A DNA stretch of 13,129 nt. Origin: Maritimibacter sp. (lineage in GTDB: Bacteria; Pseudomonadota; Alphaproteobacteria; Rhodobacterales; Rhodobacteraceae). Both the position numbers and the translations under genes were made by a program. Below, piece after piece: positions 6,643 through 13,129 of this stretch. Positions within the stretch are counted from its first letter, which is position 1, and each line of letters starts with the position of its first letter. The stretch is from positions 1-13,129 of the forward strand of contig DOUP01000034.1 of the NCBI GenBank assembly GCA_003520545.1, in the 5' to 3' direction. The notes under the pieces were generated by a model. It was not told where the DNA came from. It made no database searches and saw only the letters and a list, made by a program, of their open reading frames with translations.

Positions 6643-8817
6643 ATGACGACCAAACTGGTCACACTTACCTCGGCAATCGCACTCGTGACGAGTGCGGCCC
6701 AAGCCGAGATGAATTTCAACCGGATCGCAAGCTTTCCCGTGGTCTCGAACATGGCCGCGGGTGAGAATACGGCGCTCGAAACCTCGTCAGAGATCATCGA
6801 CGTCACCGCGGACGGCATGACGCTGGTCTATACCGACAGCCCGCTGGGCGTCGTCGGCCGGATCGACATCACCGACCCCGCGAACCCCGCCCCCCTCGGC
6901 AACGTCGCGCTTGGTGGCGAGCCGACGTCGGTCGCCGTCATAGGTCAGATGGCCTATCTCGGCGTCAATACCTCGGAGAGCTACACGGACCCCTCGGGCA
7001 AGCTCGTCACCATGAACGTCGCGACCGGCGACATCACCAGCGAATGCGACCTGGGCGGTCAGCCGGATTCGGTCGCCAAATCCCAGGACGGCGCATTCAT
7101 CGCCGTCGCGATCGAGAACGAGCGTGACGAAGACCTCAATGACGGCGTCCTTCCCCAGATGCCCGCAGGCGATCTTGTGATGATCGACGTGGCGAACGAC
7201 GCCCTTGCCTGCGACACGCTCACGCGCACGGACCTGACCGGCCTCGCCGAGATCGCGCCCTCCGACCCCGAGCCGGAATTCGTCGACATTAATGCGGCGG
7301 GCGAGGTTGTTGTGACCATGCAGGAGAACAACCACATCGCCGTGGTCGCCCGCAATGGCTCTATCGTGAACCACTTCTCCGCAGGCGCGGTCGATCTGGA
7401 AAACATCGACGCCACGGACGAGCGCGGCGCGCTTTTGTTCACCGAAAGCCAGATGGGCCGCAAACGCGAACCGGACTCGGTCAAATGGCTCGACAACGAT
7501 CACTTCGCCACCGCCAACGAAGGCGACTACGAAGGCGGCTCGCGATCCTGGACGATCTTCCACAAGGACGGAACCGTGGTTTATGAGGCCGGCACCTCGT
7601 TCGAGCACGCCCTGGTCAAGATCGGTCATTACCCGGACAAACGCTCCGATGCCAAAGGTGTCGAGCCGGAATCCGTGACCTTCGGAACCTTCGGCGGCAC
7701 GCCTTACGTCTTCGTCGGGTCAGAACGCGGCTCCGCCGTTGGCGTCTACGACGTCTCCGACCTCGCAAACCCGGTGCTGCAACAGATCCTACCCTCTGGC
7801 ATCGGGCCGGAAGGTTACGTCACGATCCCCGAGCGCAACCTGCTCGTCTCCGCAAACGAGACCGACGGGTTGGAGGACGGCGCGGCGCGCAGCCACGTCA
7901 TGCTTTTTGAATATGCCGAAGGCGACGCGGTCTACCCGCATCTCACGTCGGAAGGCATGGACGCGCTGACGGGCTGGGGCGCGATCTCCGGCATGGTCGC
8001 GGATGACGATGGCGTGGTCTGGGCGGTCTCCGACAGCTTCTACGGCTACCAACCGCGCATCTTCAAGATCGATACCACGCAGGCACCTGCACGCATCGTT
8101 GACGCAATCGACGTGACCCGTGCCGGTCGTCCGGCGCAAAAGCTAGACCTCGAAGGGATCACGCTCGACGGTGAGGGCGGCTTCTGGCTCGCGTCCGAAG
8201 GCCGCACCGACCGGCTCGTGCCCCATGCGCTCTATCACGTGAACGCAGAGGGAGAGATCAAGGACGAAATCGGCCTACCGATGGAATTGGAAGCCGTGAA
8301 ACGGCGCTTCGGTTTCGAGGGCATCACGAAAATCGGCGACACCCTCTGGATGGCCGTTCAGCGCGAATGGGCCGACAATCCCGCCGATCACGTCAAACTC
8401 GTCGCCTACAATACCGCAACCGGGGAATGGGGCGCCGTGCTCTACCCCAAGACCACCGCAGAAAAAGGCTGGGTCGGCCTGTCCGAGATCGTGTCGCATG
8501 AAGGCCACGTCTATTTCGTGGAGCGCGACAACCAGCACGCGGGCGAGGCAAAAGTGAAGAAGATCACCCGTGTCTCGCTGGACGACATGACCCCCGCGCC
8601 GCTCGGCTCAGAACTTCCGGTCGTGACCGTCGAAGACGTCCGCGACCTGATCCCGGATCTCTCTGCCACCGGCGGATACGTGCTCGACAAGGTCGAAGGC
8701 CTCGCCATCACCAAAGACGGACAGGCGTGGGTCTCTACGGATAACGACGGTGTTGACGATCACTCCGGCGAAACGATGTTCTTCCGGGTCGACCTGGAAG
8801 AGACCTCCGGCACCTGA
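6643..8817 (+). CDS. Exported beta-propeller protein with phytase-like esterase domain
   Basis: A 724-residue exported protein. The signal peptide MTTKLVTLTSAIALVTSAAQA is followed by a likely cut at residue 21, so the protein should be periplasmic or secreted. Residues about 30-430 resemble the choice-of-anchor-I/LVIVD type of beta-propeller, with repeated units such as GRIDITDPANPAPLG, VGVYDVSDLANPVLQ, and the typical FATANEGD near residue 288. From about residue 437 (GMDALTGWGAISGMV) to the end the sequence fits the 'esterase-like activity of phytase' domain: WAVSDSFY, KLDLEGITLD, GFWLASEGRTDRLVPHALY, RFGFEGIT. The protein is rich in Asp and Glu, so bound Ca2+ is likely. Phosphate or phytate scavenging is a guess from the domain name; the substrate is unknown. 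The ATG at 6643 was chosen for its GGAGGA site (6633-6638) and the signal peptide; an earlier in-frame start would spoil both. Confidence 0.85.
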   Translation: MTTKLVTLTSAIALVTSAAQAEMNFNRIASFPVVSNMAAGENTALETSSEIIDVTADGMTLVYTDSPLGVVGRIDITDPANPAPLGNVALGGEPTSVAVIGQMAYLGVNTSESYTDPSGKLVTMNVATGDITSECDLGGQPDSVAKSQDGAFIAVAIENERDEDLNDGVLPQMPAGDLVMIDVANDALACDTLTRTDLTGLAEIAPSDPEPEFVDINAAGEVVVTMQENNHIAVVARNGSIVNHFSAGAVDLENIDATDERGALLFTESQMGRKREPDSVKWLDNDHFATANEGDYEGGSRSWTIFHKDGTVVYEAGTSFEHALVKIGHYPDKRSDAKGVEPESVTFGTFGGTPYVFVGSERGSAVGVYDVSDLANPVLQQILPSGIGPEGYVTIPERNLLVSANETDGLEDGAARSHVMLFEYAEGDAVYPHLTSEGMDALTGWGAISGMVADDDGVVWAVSDSFYGYQPRIFKIDTTQAPARIVDAIDVTRAGRPAQKLDLEGITLDGEGGFWLASEGRTDRLVPHALYHVNAEGEIKDEIGLPMELEAVKRRFGFEGITKIGDTLWMAVQREWADNPADHVKLVAYNTATGEWGAVLYPKTTAEKGWVGLSEIVSHEGHVYFVERDNQHAGEAKVKKITRVSLDDMTPAPLGSELPVVTVEDVRDLIPDLSATGGYVLDKVEGLAITKDGQAWVSTDNDGVDDHSGETMFFRVDLEETSGT

Positions 8818-8840
8818 TCCGGGAAGCCCTGGAGACACGA

Positions 8841-8873
8841 AGGGCGGGACAGGCCGACATGGCCGCCCGCCCT
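8841..8873 (+). terminator. Hairpin terminator after the phytase-like gene
   Basis: AGGGCGGG (8841-8848) pairs perfectly with CCCGCCCT (8866-8873), and inside it GGCC pairs with GGCC around GACAT. It starts 24 bases after the stop. Only a weak T-rich stretch (ATCATGTCATTTCTTC) follows, so it may be an inefficient or assisted terminator. Confidence 0.6.
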
Positions 8874-8893
8874 ATCATGTCATTTCTTCGCCC

Positions 8894-8927
8894 ATAAAAA
8901 GAGCGCGGACGCTGACGCCCGCGCTCT
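8894..8927 (-). terminator. Rho-independent terminator of hsp20
   Basis: On the - strand, AGAGCGCGG (8919-8927) and CCGCGCTCT (8900-8908) form a perfect 9-bp stem with a ten-base loop, followed at once by a run of T (8896-8900 on this strand). It lies 21 bases after the hsp20 stop, facing the terminator of the convergent phytase-like gene. Confidence 0.88.
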
Positions 8928-8948
8928 GACTTTAACGGGTTTCGCCGC

Positions 8949-9404
8949 TTAGCCCTCGATGGCCTTCGCCTCGATATCACCCGACTTGGTGATCTCGACG
9001 CGGCGCGGTTTCAGCGCCTCGGGCACCTCTCGCACGAGGTCGATGTGCAACATCCCGTTTTCATGGGCGGCACCGGTCACGCGCACATGGTCGGCCAGCG
9101 CGAAGCGACGCTCGAACGCGCGGGTCGCGATGCCACGATGCAGGTAGGTGCGCTGCGTGTCGTCTTCGGCTTTCTTCGCCGAAATATGGAGCGTCTGGTC
9201 TTTCACTTCGACCGACAGCTCTTCATCGGTGAAGCCCGCGACGGCAACGCTGATGCGCCAGGCGTCGTCGGCGGTTTTCTCGATGTTGTAAGGGGGGTAG
9301 CTTTCGCGGCTGGTTTCCGTGGTCAGAACCCGGTCCATCATATCGGCGATCTGATCAAACCCGACAGTGGCGCGGTACAGTGGCGTCATATCAATATTAC
9401 GCAT
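8949..9404 (-). CDS. Small heat-shock protein, Hsp20/IbpA family
   Basis: ATP-independent holdase chaperone of the cytoplasm that binds unfolding proteins in large oligomers and hands them to DnaK/ClpB. It has 151 residues, the usual size. A short N-terminal arm (TPLYRATVGFDQIADMMDRV) is typical of alphaproteobacterial/IbpA-type Hsp20. The alpha-crystallin domain spans about residues 37-130 (YNIEKTADDAWRISVAVAGF, LHISAKK, AFERRFALADHVRVTGAAHENGMLHIDL). The end has VPEALKPRRVEI, whose V-E-I matches the family's C-terminal I/V-X-I anchor. A ribosome binding site AGGA lies six bases before the ATG, locked in a hairpin described separately. It has its own heat-shock promoter and terminator, so it is a single-gene unit although its - strand neighbour is only 140 bases upstream. 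Confidence 0.95.
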   Translation of the reverse strand: MRNIDMTPLYRATVGFDQIADMMDRVLTTETSRESYPPYNIEKTADDAWRISVAVAGFTDEELSVEVKDQTLHISAKKAEDDTQRTYLHRGIATRAFERRFALADHVRVTGAAHENGMLHIDLVREVPEALKPRRVEITKSGDIEAKAIEG

Positions 9405-9490
9405 AGGTCATCCTCCAGTGAGCGATGTATGTTGGAGCCTTCCCACCATGGGACAGGCTGGAAATCACGGACCCGCATGCGGCATCCGTG
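9405..9490 (-). promoter_or_regulatory. ROSE-type RNA thermometer in the hsp20 leader
   Basis: The leader folds into three tandem hairpins read 5' to 3' on the - strand. Hairpin 1 (9490-9466) pairs CACGGA with TCCGTG around CCG-CATG-CGG. Hairpin 2 (9459-9436) pairs AGCCT-TCCCA with TGGGA-AGGCT around TGG. Hairpin 3 (9427-9409) pairs CATC(G)CT with AGGATG around CACTGG, leaving one unpaired G. The UCGCU opposite AGGA matches the U(U/C)GCU anti-Shine-Dalgarno motif of ROSE elements, including the bulged G. The AGGA (9411-9414) is the ribosome binding site of hsp20, so heat melting would free translation. ROSE elements are known from rhizobial small heat-shock genes; the call here rests on hand folding. 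Confidence 0.8.
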
Positions 9491-9496
9491 GCATAA

Positions 9497-9524
9497 ATTT
9501 GGGAGCGTTTTTCCGGGTTTCAAG
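9497..9524 (-). promoter_or_regulatory. Heat-shock (RpoH, sigma-32) promoter of hsp20
   Basis: On the - strand a perfect CTTGAAA -35 box (9524-9518) stands 14 bases before CCCAAAT (9503-9497), close to the sigma-32 -10 consensus CCCATNT. Transcription would start near 9490, exactly where the first leader hairpin begins. This agreement between promoter and leader structure supports both. Confidence 0.8.
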
Positions 9525-9544
9525 AGGGGCAAGTCGCCCGTGTG

Positions 9545-10363
9545 TCAGCCGCCGGGGCGCACGAACTTCGCGCTCCCAGCGGCACCGCTCTCGCGACGCA
9601 TGACGTCGGCTGTCGGGGCCACGACGTGGGTGAACAGCCCGTCACTCATCGCGAGTTCGGCCCGCATTCCATCAAGCGCATCGCCCAGCGTGGTGCCAAG
9701 CGACACCGGAAGCTCCCCGGCATGGGCTTTCGCCGACACGACGGACACGATCTGCGCCACCCCGCTCTCGAATGAAAAGATCGGCGCGCCCGACGATCCC
9801 TTGTCTACGTCGCAATTCAGGACAAGCGACCCTTGCTGTCGCCCGAGTACTTTACACGTCTCTTGCAGCGACGGCATATCGGCCCGGTCGAAGGCATAGG
9901 AGACGACCCCGACCTCGGCCCCTTTGCGCGGCCAATGGCCGACGGGAAACGGTGTGACCGAGGTCTTGCGAATTGGCTGGTCGAGCTCCACAAGCGCCAC
10001 ATCGGTCGCAACCCGGTCCGTCTCAACCTCGCCGTGATAATCGTAATCCGGGTGCACAACCGCCCGACGCGCCGAGCGATAGGACGCCGCCCGGCCATTG
10101 CGCCAGCCTGCGAGGAATTCGATGGACGTGTCCGGGTAGCGTTCGCCGGTGTCCGCGTCATACAGGCAATGCGCCGCGGTCAGCACGAGTGTCTCGGAGA
10201 TAAGCGCCCCGGTGCAGAACGCCTCGCCCGCGATATTCAGCCGTCCGACCGCCTCGTACCCCTTGCTATCGTCCCCCGTCATCATCGCCTTGAGCGAAGT
10301 CGGTTCTGCCAGAGCAGGGCCACACAGGCCCAGCGCAAGAACAGCGAAAGCGAATGGTTTCAT
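9545..10363 (-). CDS. Exported trypsin-like serine protease
   Basis: Chymotrypsin-fold (S1) peptidase of 272 residues, expected in the periplasm or outside the cell. The signal peptide MKPFAFAVLALGLCGPALA ends near residue 19. The catalytic triad is visible as His65 in TAAHC, Asp121 in TDVALVEL and Ser191 in GSSGAP. Cys50-Cys66 is the conserved disulfide around the active-site His, and Cys170-Cys184 a likely second. The pocket-determining residue before the active Ser is Lys188 in DKGSSG, so trypsin-like Arg/Lys specificity should not be assumed. No PDZ domain is present, which sets it apart from DegP/HtrA; it resembles stand-alone 'trypsin-like peptidases' near V8/glutamyl endopeptidases. 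It starts 69 bases after glcF and could be co-transcribed, but no functional link is evident. The ribosome binding site is weak. Confidence 0.9.
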   Translation of the reverse strand: MKPFAFAVLALGLCGPALAEPTSLKAMMTGDDSKGYEAVGRLNIAGEAFCTGALISETLVLTAAHCLYDADTGERYPDTSIEFLAGWRNGRAASYRSARRAVVHPDYDYHGEVETDRVATDVALVELDQPIRKTSVTPFPVGHWPRKGAEVGVVSYAFDRADMPSLQETCKVLGRQQGSLVLNCDVDKGSSGAPIFSFESGVAQIVSVVSAKAHAGELPVSLGTTLGDALDGMRAELAMSDGLFTHVVAPTADVMRRESGAAGSAKFVRPGG

Positions 10364-10432
10364 CGGAGTGCCCCGGGCTGCGTCATGTTTTCAGGCTGGA
10401 ATACCGGCGATTTCAGGCGAAAGTATGGCCTG

Positions 10433-11719
10433 TCAGCCAGCGTCCATCTTGCGCGGTTTCGGCCCGCCCGTGGCCCAGTCCAGAAGCTCGACCGTATGGA
10501 CCACCGGCACCTCGGTCCCGGAGCCGATCTGGATCATGCAGCCGATATTGCCCGCCGCGATCACTTCGGGCGTTTTTGCCTCCAGCGTCCGCACCTTGCG
10601 CTCCTTGAGTTGCGCCGAAATCTCGGGCTGCATCAGGTTGTAAGTCCCCGCAGACCCGCAGCACAGATGCGGGTCCGACGGTTCCACAACCTCGTACCCG
10701 GCCTTTTTCAACAGGTCCTTCGGATAGGTCTTGACCTGCTGACCGTGCTGAAGCGAACAGGCCGCATGATAGGCGACTCGCATCGGTTCGGCCCTCGCGG
10801 GCATGTCGAGCTGCATAAGCACCTCGCTCACATCCTTGGCCAGCGTCGAGATCTTGGCGGCATCCTCTGCCATGTCCGTGAGACGGAACATATGGCCGTA
10901 GTCCTTCACCGTCGTGCCACAGCCCGAGGTGTTGATGACCACCGCGTCCAGCCCCTCGCCGTTCACTTCCGTCATCCAGGCCCGGATGTTCTTGGCGGCG
11001 GTCCCATGCGCTTCTTTCTCCTTGCCCATGTGATGGGTCAGCGCCCCGCAACAGCCCTGCCCCTTGGCGATCACCACGTCACACCCAAGCCGCGTCAGCA
11101 GGCGAATGGTGGCCTCGTTGATATCCGTATCCAGCGCCCGCCGGGCACAGCCCGTCATCAACGCGACCCGCATCTTGCACACGCCCTCGGCAGGAAACAC
11201 CTGCGCATCGTCGTTTCGGCTCACGGCCGGGATCTGCTTTGGCGCCATGGCCAGCATCGCCCGGAGCCGCACATCCGGCACCAGCCCGCGAAACGGCTTG
11301 CCGATCTTCGCCCCCAGAAGCGCGAGCCGGAAGCGCCCTGGATAAGGCAGGATCCGCGCCAGCGTCCACCGCAGCATCCGGTCCATCAGGGGCCGCTTGT
11401 AGGTCTTCTCGATATGCACCCGTGCGTGATCGACGAGGTGCATGTAATGCACGCCCGAGGGACAGGTCGTCATGCAAGCCAGGCAGGACAGGCAACGGTC
11501 GATATGCTTGACGGTCTTTTCATCCGCAGGCCGGTCGTTCTCCAGCATATCCTTGATGAGGTAAATGCGCCCGCGCGGGCTGTCCAATTCATCCCCCAGC
11601 ACCTGGTATGTCGGACAGGTCGCGGTGCACATGCCGCAATGCACGCAAGCCCGCAGGATTTCGTTCGCCCGTTCGATACCGGGGTCCTGCAATTGCTCGT
11701 CGGTGAAAAAAGTCTGCAT
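10433..11719 (-). CDS. glcF: Glycolate oxidase iron-sulfur subunit GlcF
   Basis: Electron-transfer subunit of the membrane-associated glycolate oxidase (glycolate dehydrogenase) that turns glycolate into glyoxylate with GlcD and GlcE and passes electrons to the respiratory chain. It has 428 residues, slightly longer than the E. coli protein at about 407. Two ferredoxin-type 4Fe-4S motifs are seen: Cys25, 28, 31, 35 (CVHCGMCTATCP) and Cys76, 79, 82, 86 (CLSCLACMTTCP). Two CCG (cysteine-rich) domains follow, with GCCGALTHHMG and HAACSLQHGQ to DPHLCCGSAGTYN. The ATG lies one base after the glcE stop (TGACATG), indicating translational coupling. It is the last glc gene of the visible operon. Confidence 0.96.
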   Translation of the reverse strand: MQTFFTDEQLQDPGIERANEILRACVHCGMCTATCPTYQVLGDELDSPRGRIYLIKDMLENDRPADEKTVKHIDRCLSCLACMTTCPSGVHYMHLVDHARVHIEKTYKRPLMDRMLRWTLARILPYPGRFRLALLGAKIGKPFRGLVPDVRLRAMLAMAPKQIPAVSRNDDAQVFPAEGVCKMRVALMTGCARRALDTDINEATIRLLTRLGCDVVIAKGQGCCGALTHHMGKEKEAHGTAAKNIRAWMTEVNGEGLDAVVINTSGCGTTVKDYGHMFRLTDMAEDAAKISTLAKDVSEVLMQLDMPARAEPMRVAYHAACSLQHGQQVKTYPKDLLKKAGYEVVEPSDPHLCCGSAGTYNLMQPEISAQLKERKVRTLEAKTPEVIAAGNIGCMIQIGSGTEVPVVHTVELLDWATGGPKPRKMDAG

Positions 11720-11720
11720 G

Positions 11721-12857
11721 TCAGTAGCCCATCAGTCCGGGGTTCAAAATGCCCCGTGGATCGAAATTCTGCTTCAATGCGCGGCTCAAAGCGGCCACGC
11801 CCGGCGCTTGAGGTTGGAAAACGTCAACCTTGGCCCGTGTCTCCGCCGTCGCCCGCACCAGCGTCGCATGACCGCCGAGCCTGGCGATCTCCGTGCGCAC
11901 CACCTCGGCCCCGGCGTCGCCCACATCCGGCATGAGCAGCCACAACAGCCCCCCACCCCAGTCCATCAGCGCCGCCTCGACGCGCGTTCCGAGCGCAGCC
12001 AAAAGCGCGGGACCATCGGTCGGTTTCACGCTCACCCGCCAGACCGCACCGGGCCGATCCGCCAGCATCGCCACATCGCGCACTTCGGTCCAAAGCGCCG
12101 ACGATGCTTCGCCGTCGACCTTTTCGAACCCGGCGAGAACGCCCGACATCAATTCCCGCGCGCGATAGGCAATCGACTCCGACAATCCTTCCAACCGGAC
12201 CATCGTGCGCCCGCCAACTTCCTGCGCCGCGCCGGTCACGTCGAACGGCGATCCCAACGCCGCCGACAATTTCGCCACGCCCGCCTCCGGCGACAAACCC
12301 TCGGCCACGAGCGTCGTCTCGACTTCCGGACAGGCCTGCACCTTCAGGCTCACCTCGGACAGAACGCCCAGCGTCCCGCGACTGCCCGCCATCAGTTTCA
12401 CAAGGTCATAGCCGGTGACATTCTTCATCACTCGCCCGCCATTCTTGATGATCCGGCCCTGCCCATCGACAAACCGCGCGCCCAGGGTGAAATCGCGCGC
12501 TGCCCCGGCCTGCACCCGGCGCGGACCGGACACGTTCGCCGCCACCACACCCCCGATCGTCGACGTGCCAGCGGTCCCCAGCAACACCCGATGATCCATC
12601 GGCTCGAACGCCAAGCGCTGTCGCTCCGACGCCAAGAGCCTGTCGATCTTCTCCAAAGGCGTGCCCGCGCCCACCACCAGTGTCAAAGACCCAGGCTCGT
12701 AGAGCACCACCTCGTCCAATCCGGACACCGACAGAACCTCGCCCAGCACCGGGGCCCCCACGTCCCGCGTGCCTCCGCCCTGCACCCGCAGCGGTCCGTT
12801 CGCACCTGCAACCACGTCGGCAAGCTCTGCCTCGTTCGAAACTGTCTTCATCTTCAT
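11721..12857 (-). CDS. glcE: Glycolate oxidase FAD-binding subunit GlcE
   Basis: Second flavin-domain subunit of glycolate oxidase, homologous to the N-terminal part of GlcD. It has 378 residues, close to the family's 350-400. The FAD-binding (PCMH/VAO-type) fold shows VQGGGT near residue 27, LEKIDRLLASERQRLAFEPMDHRVLLGTAGTSTIGGVVAANVSGP, and GRVMKNVTGYDLVKLMAGSRGTLGVL. The end, QNFDPRGILNPGLMGY, is typical. I chose the ATG at 12857, with GAGG six bases upstream; a second in-frame ATG at 12851 (MKMK) is possible. Both lie inside the arm of repeat copy R4, so the repeat seems to shape this start. Its stop is one base from the glcF start. Confidence 0.95.
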   Translation of the reverse strand: MKMKTVSNEAELADVVAGANGPLRVQGGGTRDVGAPVLGEVLSVSGLDEVVLYEPGSLTLVVGAGTPLEKIDRLLASERQRLAFEPMDHRVLLGTAGTSTIGGVVAANVSGPRRVQAGAARDFTLGARFVDGQGRIIKNGGRVMKNVTGYDLVKLMAGSRGTLGVLSEVSLKVQACPEVETTLVAEGLSPEAGVAKLSAALGSPFDVTGAAQEVGGRTMVRLEGLSESIAYRARELMSGVLAGFEKVDGEASSALWTEVRDVAMLADRPGAVWRVSVKPTDGPALLAALGTRVEAALMDWGGGLLWLLMPDVGDAGAEVVRTEIARLGGHATLVRATAETRAKVDVFQPQAPGVAALSRALKQNFDPRGILNPGLMGY

Positions 12858-12883
12858 CGTGCCTCAAATATTCCGGGGGGTCG
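12846..12883 (-). repeat. Dispersed repeat, degenerate copy R4, overlapping the glcE start
   Basis: On the - strand it reads CCCCCCGGAATATTTGAGGC and then ACGATGAAGATGAAG, matching the C-block plus TATTTTTGAAAC..AAGAAG arm of R1-R3 with several changes. It has lost the GC stem next to the arm. Its end overlaps the glcE ribosome binding site (GAGG), the ATG and the first codons. The match is weaker than for the other copies. Confidence 0.5.
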
Positions 12884-12888
12884 TTTTT

Positions 12889-12920
12889 GTCGCACCATTG
12901 GTCCTAGAGACAATGGCGAC
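12889..12920 (-). other. Hairpin in the glcD-glcE gap
   Basis: Bases 12889-12892, 12895-12899 and 12901-12903 pair with 12917-12920, 12912-12916 and 12909-12911 around the loop CTAGA, giving a 12-bp stem with small bulges. It sits between the glcD stop and the glcE start, a gap of 108 bases in an operon whose next junction is one base. No T-run follows it on the - strand, so it is not a standard terminator; RNA processing or differential stability of the two messages are possibilities. Confidence 0.4.
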
Positions 12921-12965
12921 GGGCCGCGCCCCCGCCTCAGGCGACCGCGTCTGCGGGCGCGACCC

Positions 12966-13129
12966 CTACCGCCGTGCCGCGGATGCCTCCAACGGAAAAA
13001 CCTTCGCCGGGTTCAGCCCCCATTTCGGGTCGAACACGTCCTTTACCGCCATTTGGATGTCCAGATCGTCGGGCGCATATTGCACCCCCATCAGATCGCG
13101 CTTCTCGACCCCGACCCCGTGTTCGCCAG
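12966..13129 (-). CDS. glcD: Glycolate oxidase catalytic subunit GlcD, C-terminal end
   Basis: Only the last 53 codons and the TAG stop are in the window; the gene runs off the right edge. The visible part, beginning GEHGVGVEKRDLM and ending LNPAKVFPLEASAARR, is the conserved C-terminus of GlcD-type FAD-linked oxidases. The GEHGVG stretch is the family's active-site loop, whose His and Glu take part in 2-hydroxyacid oxidation. GlcD carries the glycolate-oxidising FAD site and works with GlcE and GlcF, which follow on the same strand. Other FAD-linked 2-hydroxyacid dehydrogenases (for example D-lactate dehydrogenase) share this end, but the glcE-glcF context makes glcD by far the best call. 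Confidence 0.92.
   Translation of the reverse strand, partial: GEHGVGVEKRDLMGVQYAPDDLDIQMAVKDVFDPKWGLNPAKVFPLEASAARR

Noticed and set aside
9833..11935. A 700-codon open frame on the + strand opposite glcF and glcE
   Set aside because: It is antisense to clear glycolate oxidase genes and the protease, its translation is rich in Arg, His and Pro with no recognisable domain, and it reflects GC-rich third-position bias.
1..13129. CRISPR array, toxin-antitoxin, phage defence or biosynthetic cluster
   Set aside because: No regularly spaced direct repeats, no cas-like, restriction, toxin or synthase genes were seen; all large frames are explained by housekeeping or metabolic families.

Overview
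The window reads as chromosomal DNA of a Rhodobacteraceae (Roseobacter-type) alphaproteobacterium. This is inferred from the high GC content, the strong preference for GC-ending codons, the protein families present and the short 'TATTTTTGAAAC..AAGAAG' intergenic repeats next to GC hairpins, which are a familiar sight in that family. No rRNA, tRNA, CRISPR array, insertion sequence, prophage or att site was seen.

Layout. Positions 1-8817 hold genes on the + strand only: the 3' part of an aldehyde dehydrogenase (1-1152), a YcaQ/AlkX-type winged-helix DNA crosslink glycosylase (1279-2433), a short-chain dehydrogenase (2468-3208), a P1-family (DmpA/NylC-like) self-processing peptidase (3276-4268), an exported protein of unknown function (4320-4874), a succinate-semialdehyde dehydrogenase GabD (4966-6444) and a large exported beta-propeller protein ending in a phytase-like esterase domain (6643-8817). 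Positions 8949-13129 hold genes on the - strand only: a small heat-shock protein (8949-9404), an exported trypsin-like protease (9545-10363) and the glycolate oxidase genes glcF, glcE and the end of glcD (10433-13129). The two blocks converge at about 8820-8948, which carries a hairpin terminator for each side.

Working together. The clear functional unit is glcD-glcE-glcF, which oxidises glycolate to glyoxylate. The two aldehyde dehydrogenases, the SDR and the P1 peptidase suggest breakdown of amino-acid-, amide- or polyamine-derived compounds, but no single pathway can be assigned. The exported proteins (4320, 6643, 9545) point to the periplasm.

The most interesting non-coding signals are two. 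(1) The hsp20 leader holds a near-consensus heat-shock (sigma-32) promoter followed by three tandem hairpins, the last of which hides the ribosome binding site in the manner of a ROSE RNA thermometer. (2) A four-copy dispersed repeat family (about 1181-1270, 3216-3275, 6445-6556 and 12846-12883) combines a GC hairpin with a conserved A/T-rich arm; in two copies the arm appears to supply the translation-start region of the next gene. No clearly new multi-gene system was found. There is no gene-free stretch longer than 300 bases; the largest gap (6445-6642) holds a repeat copy and a palindrome.
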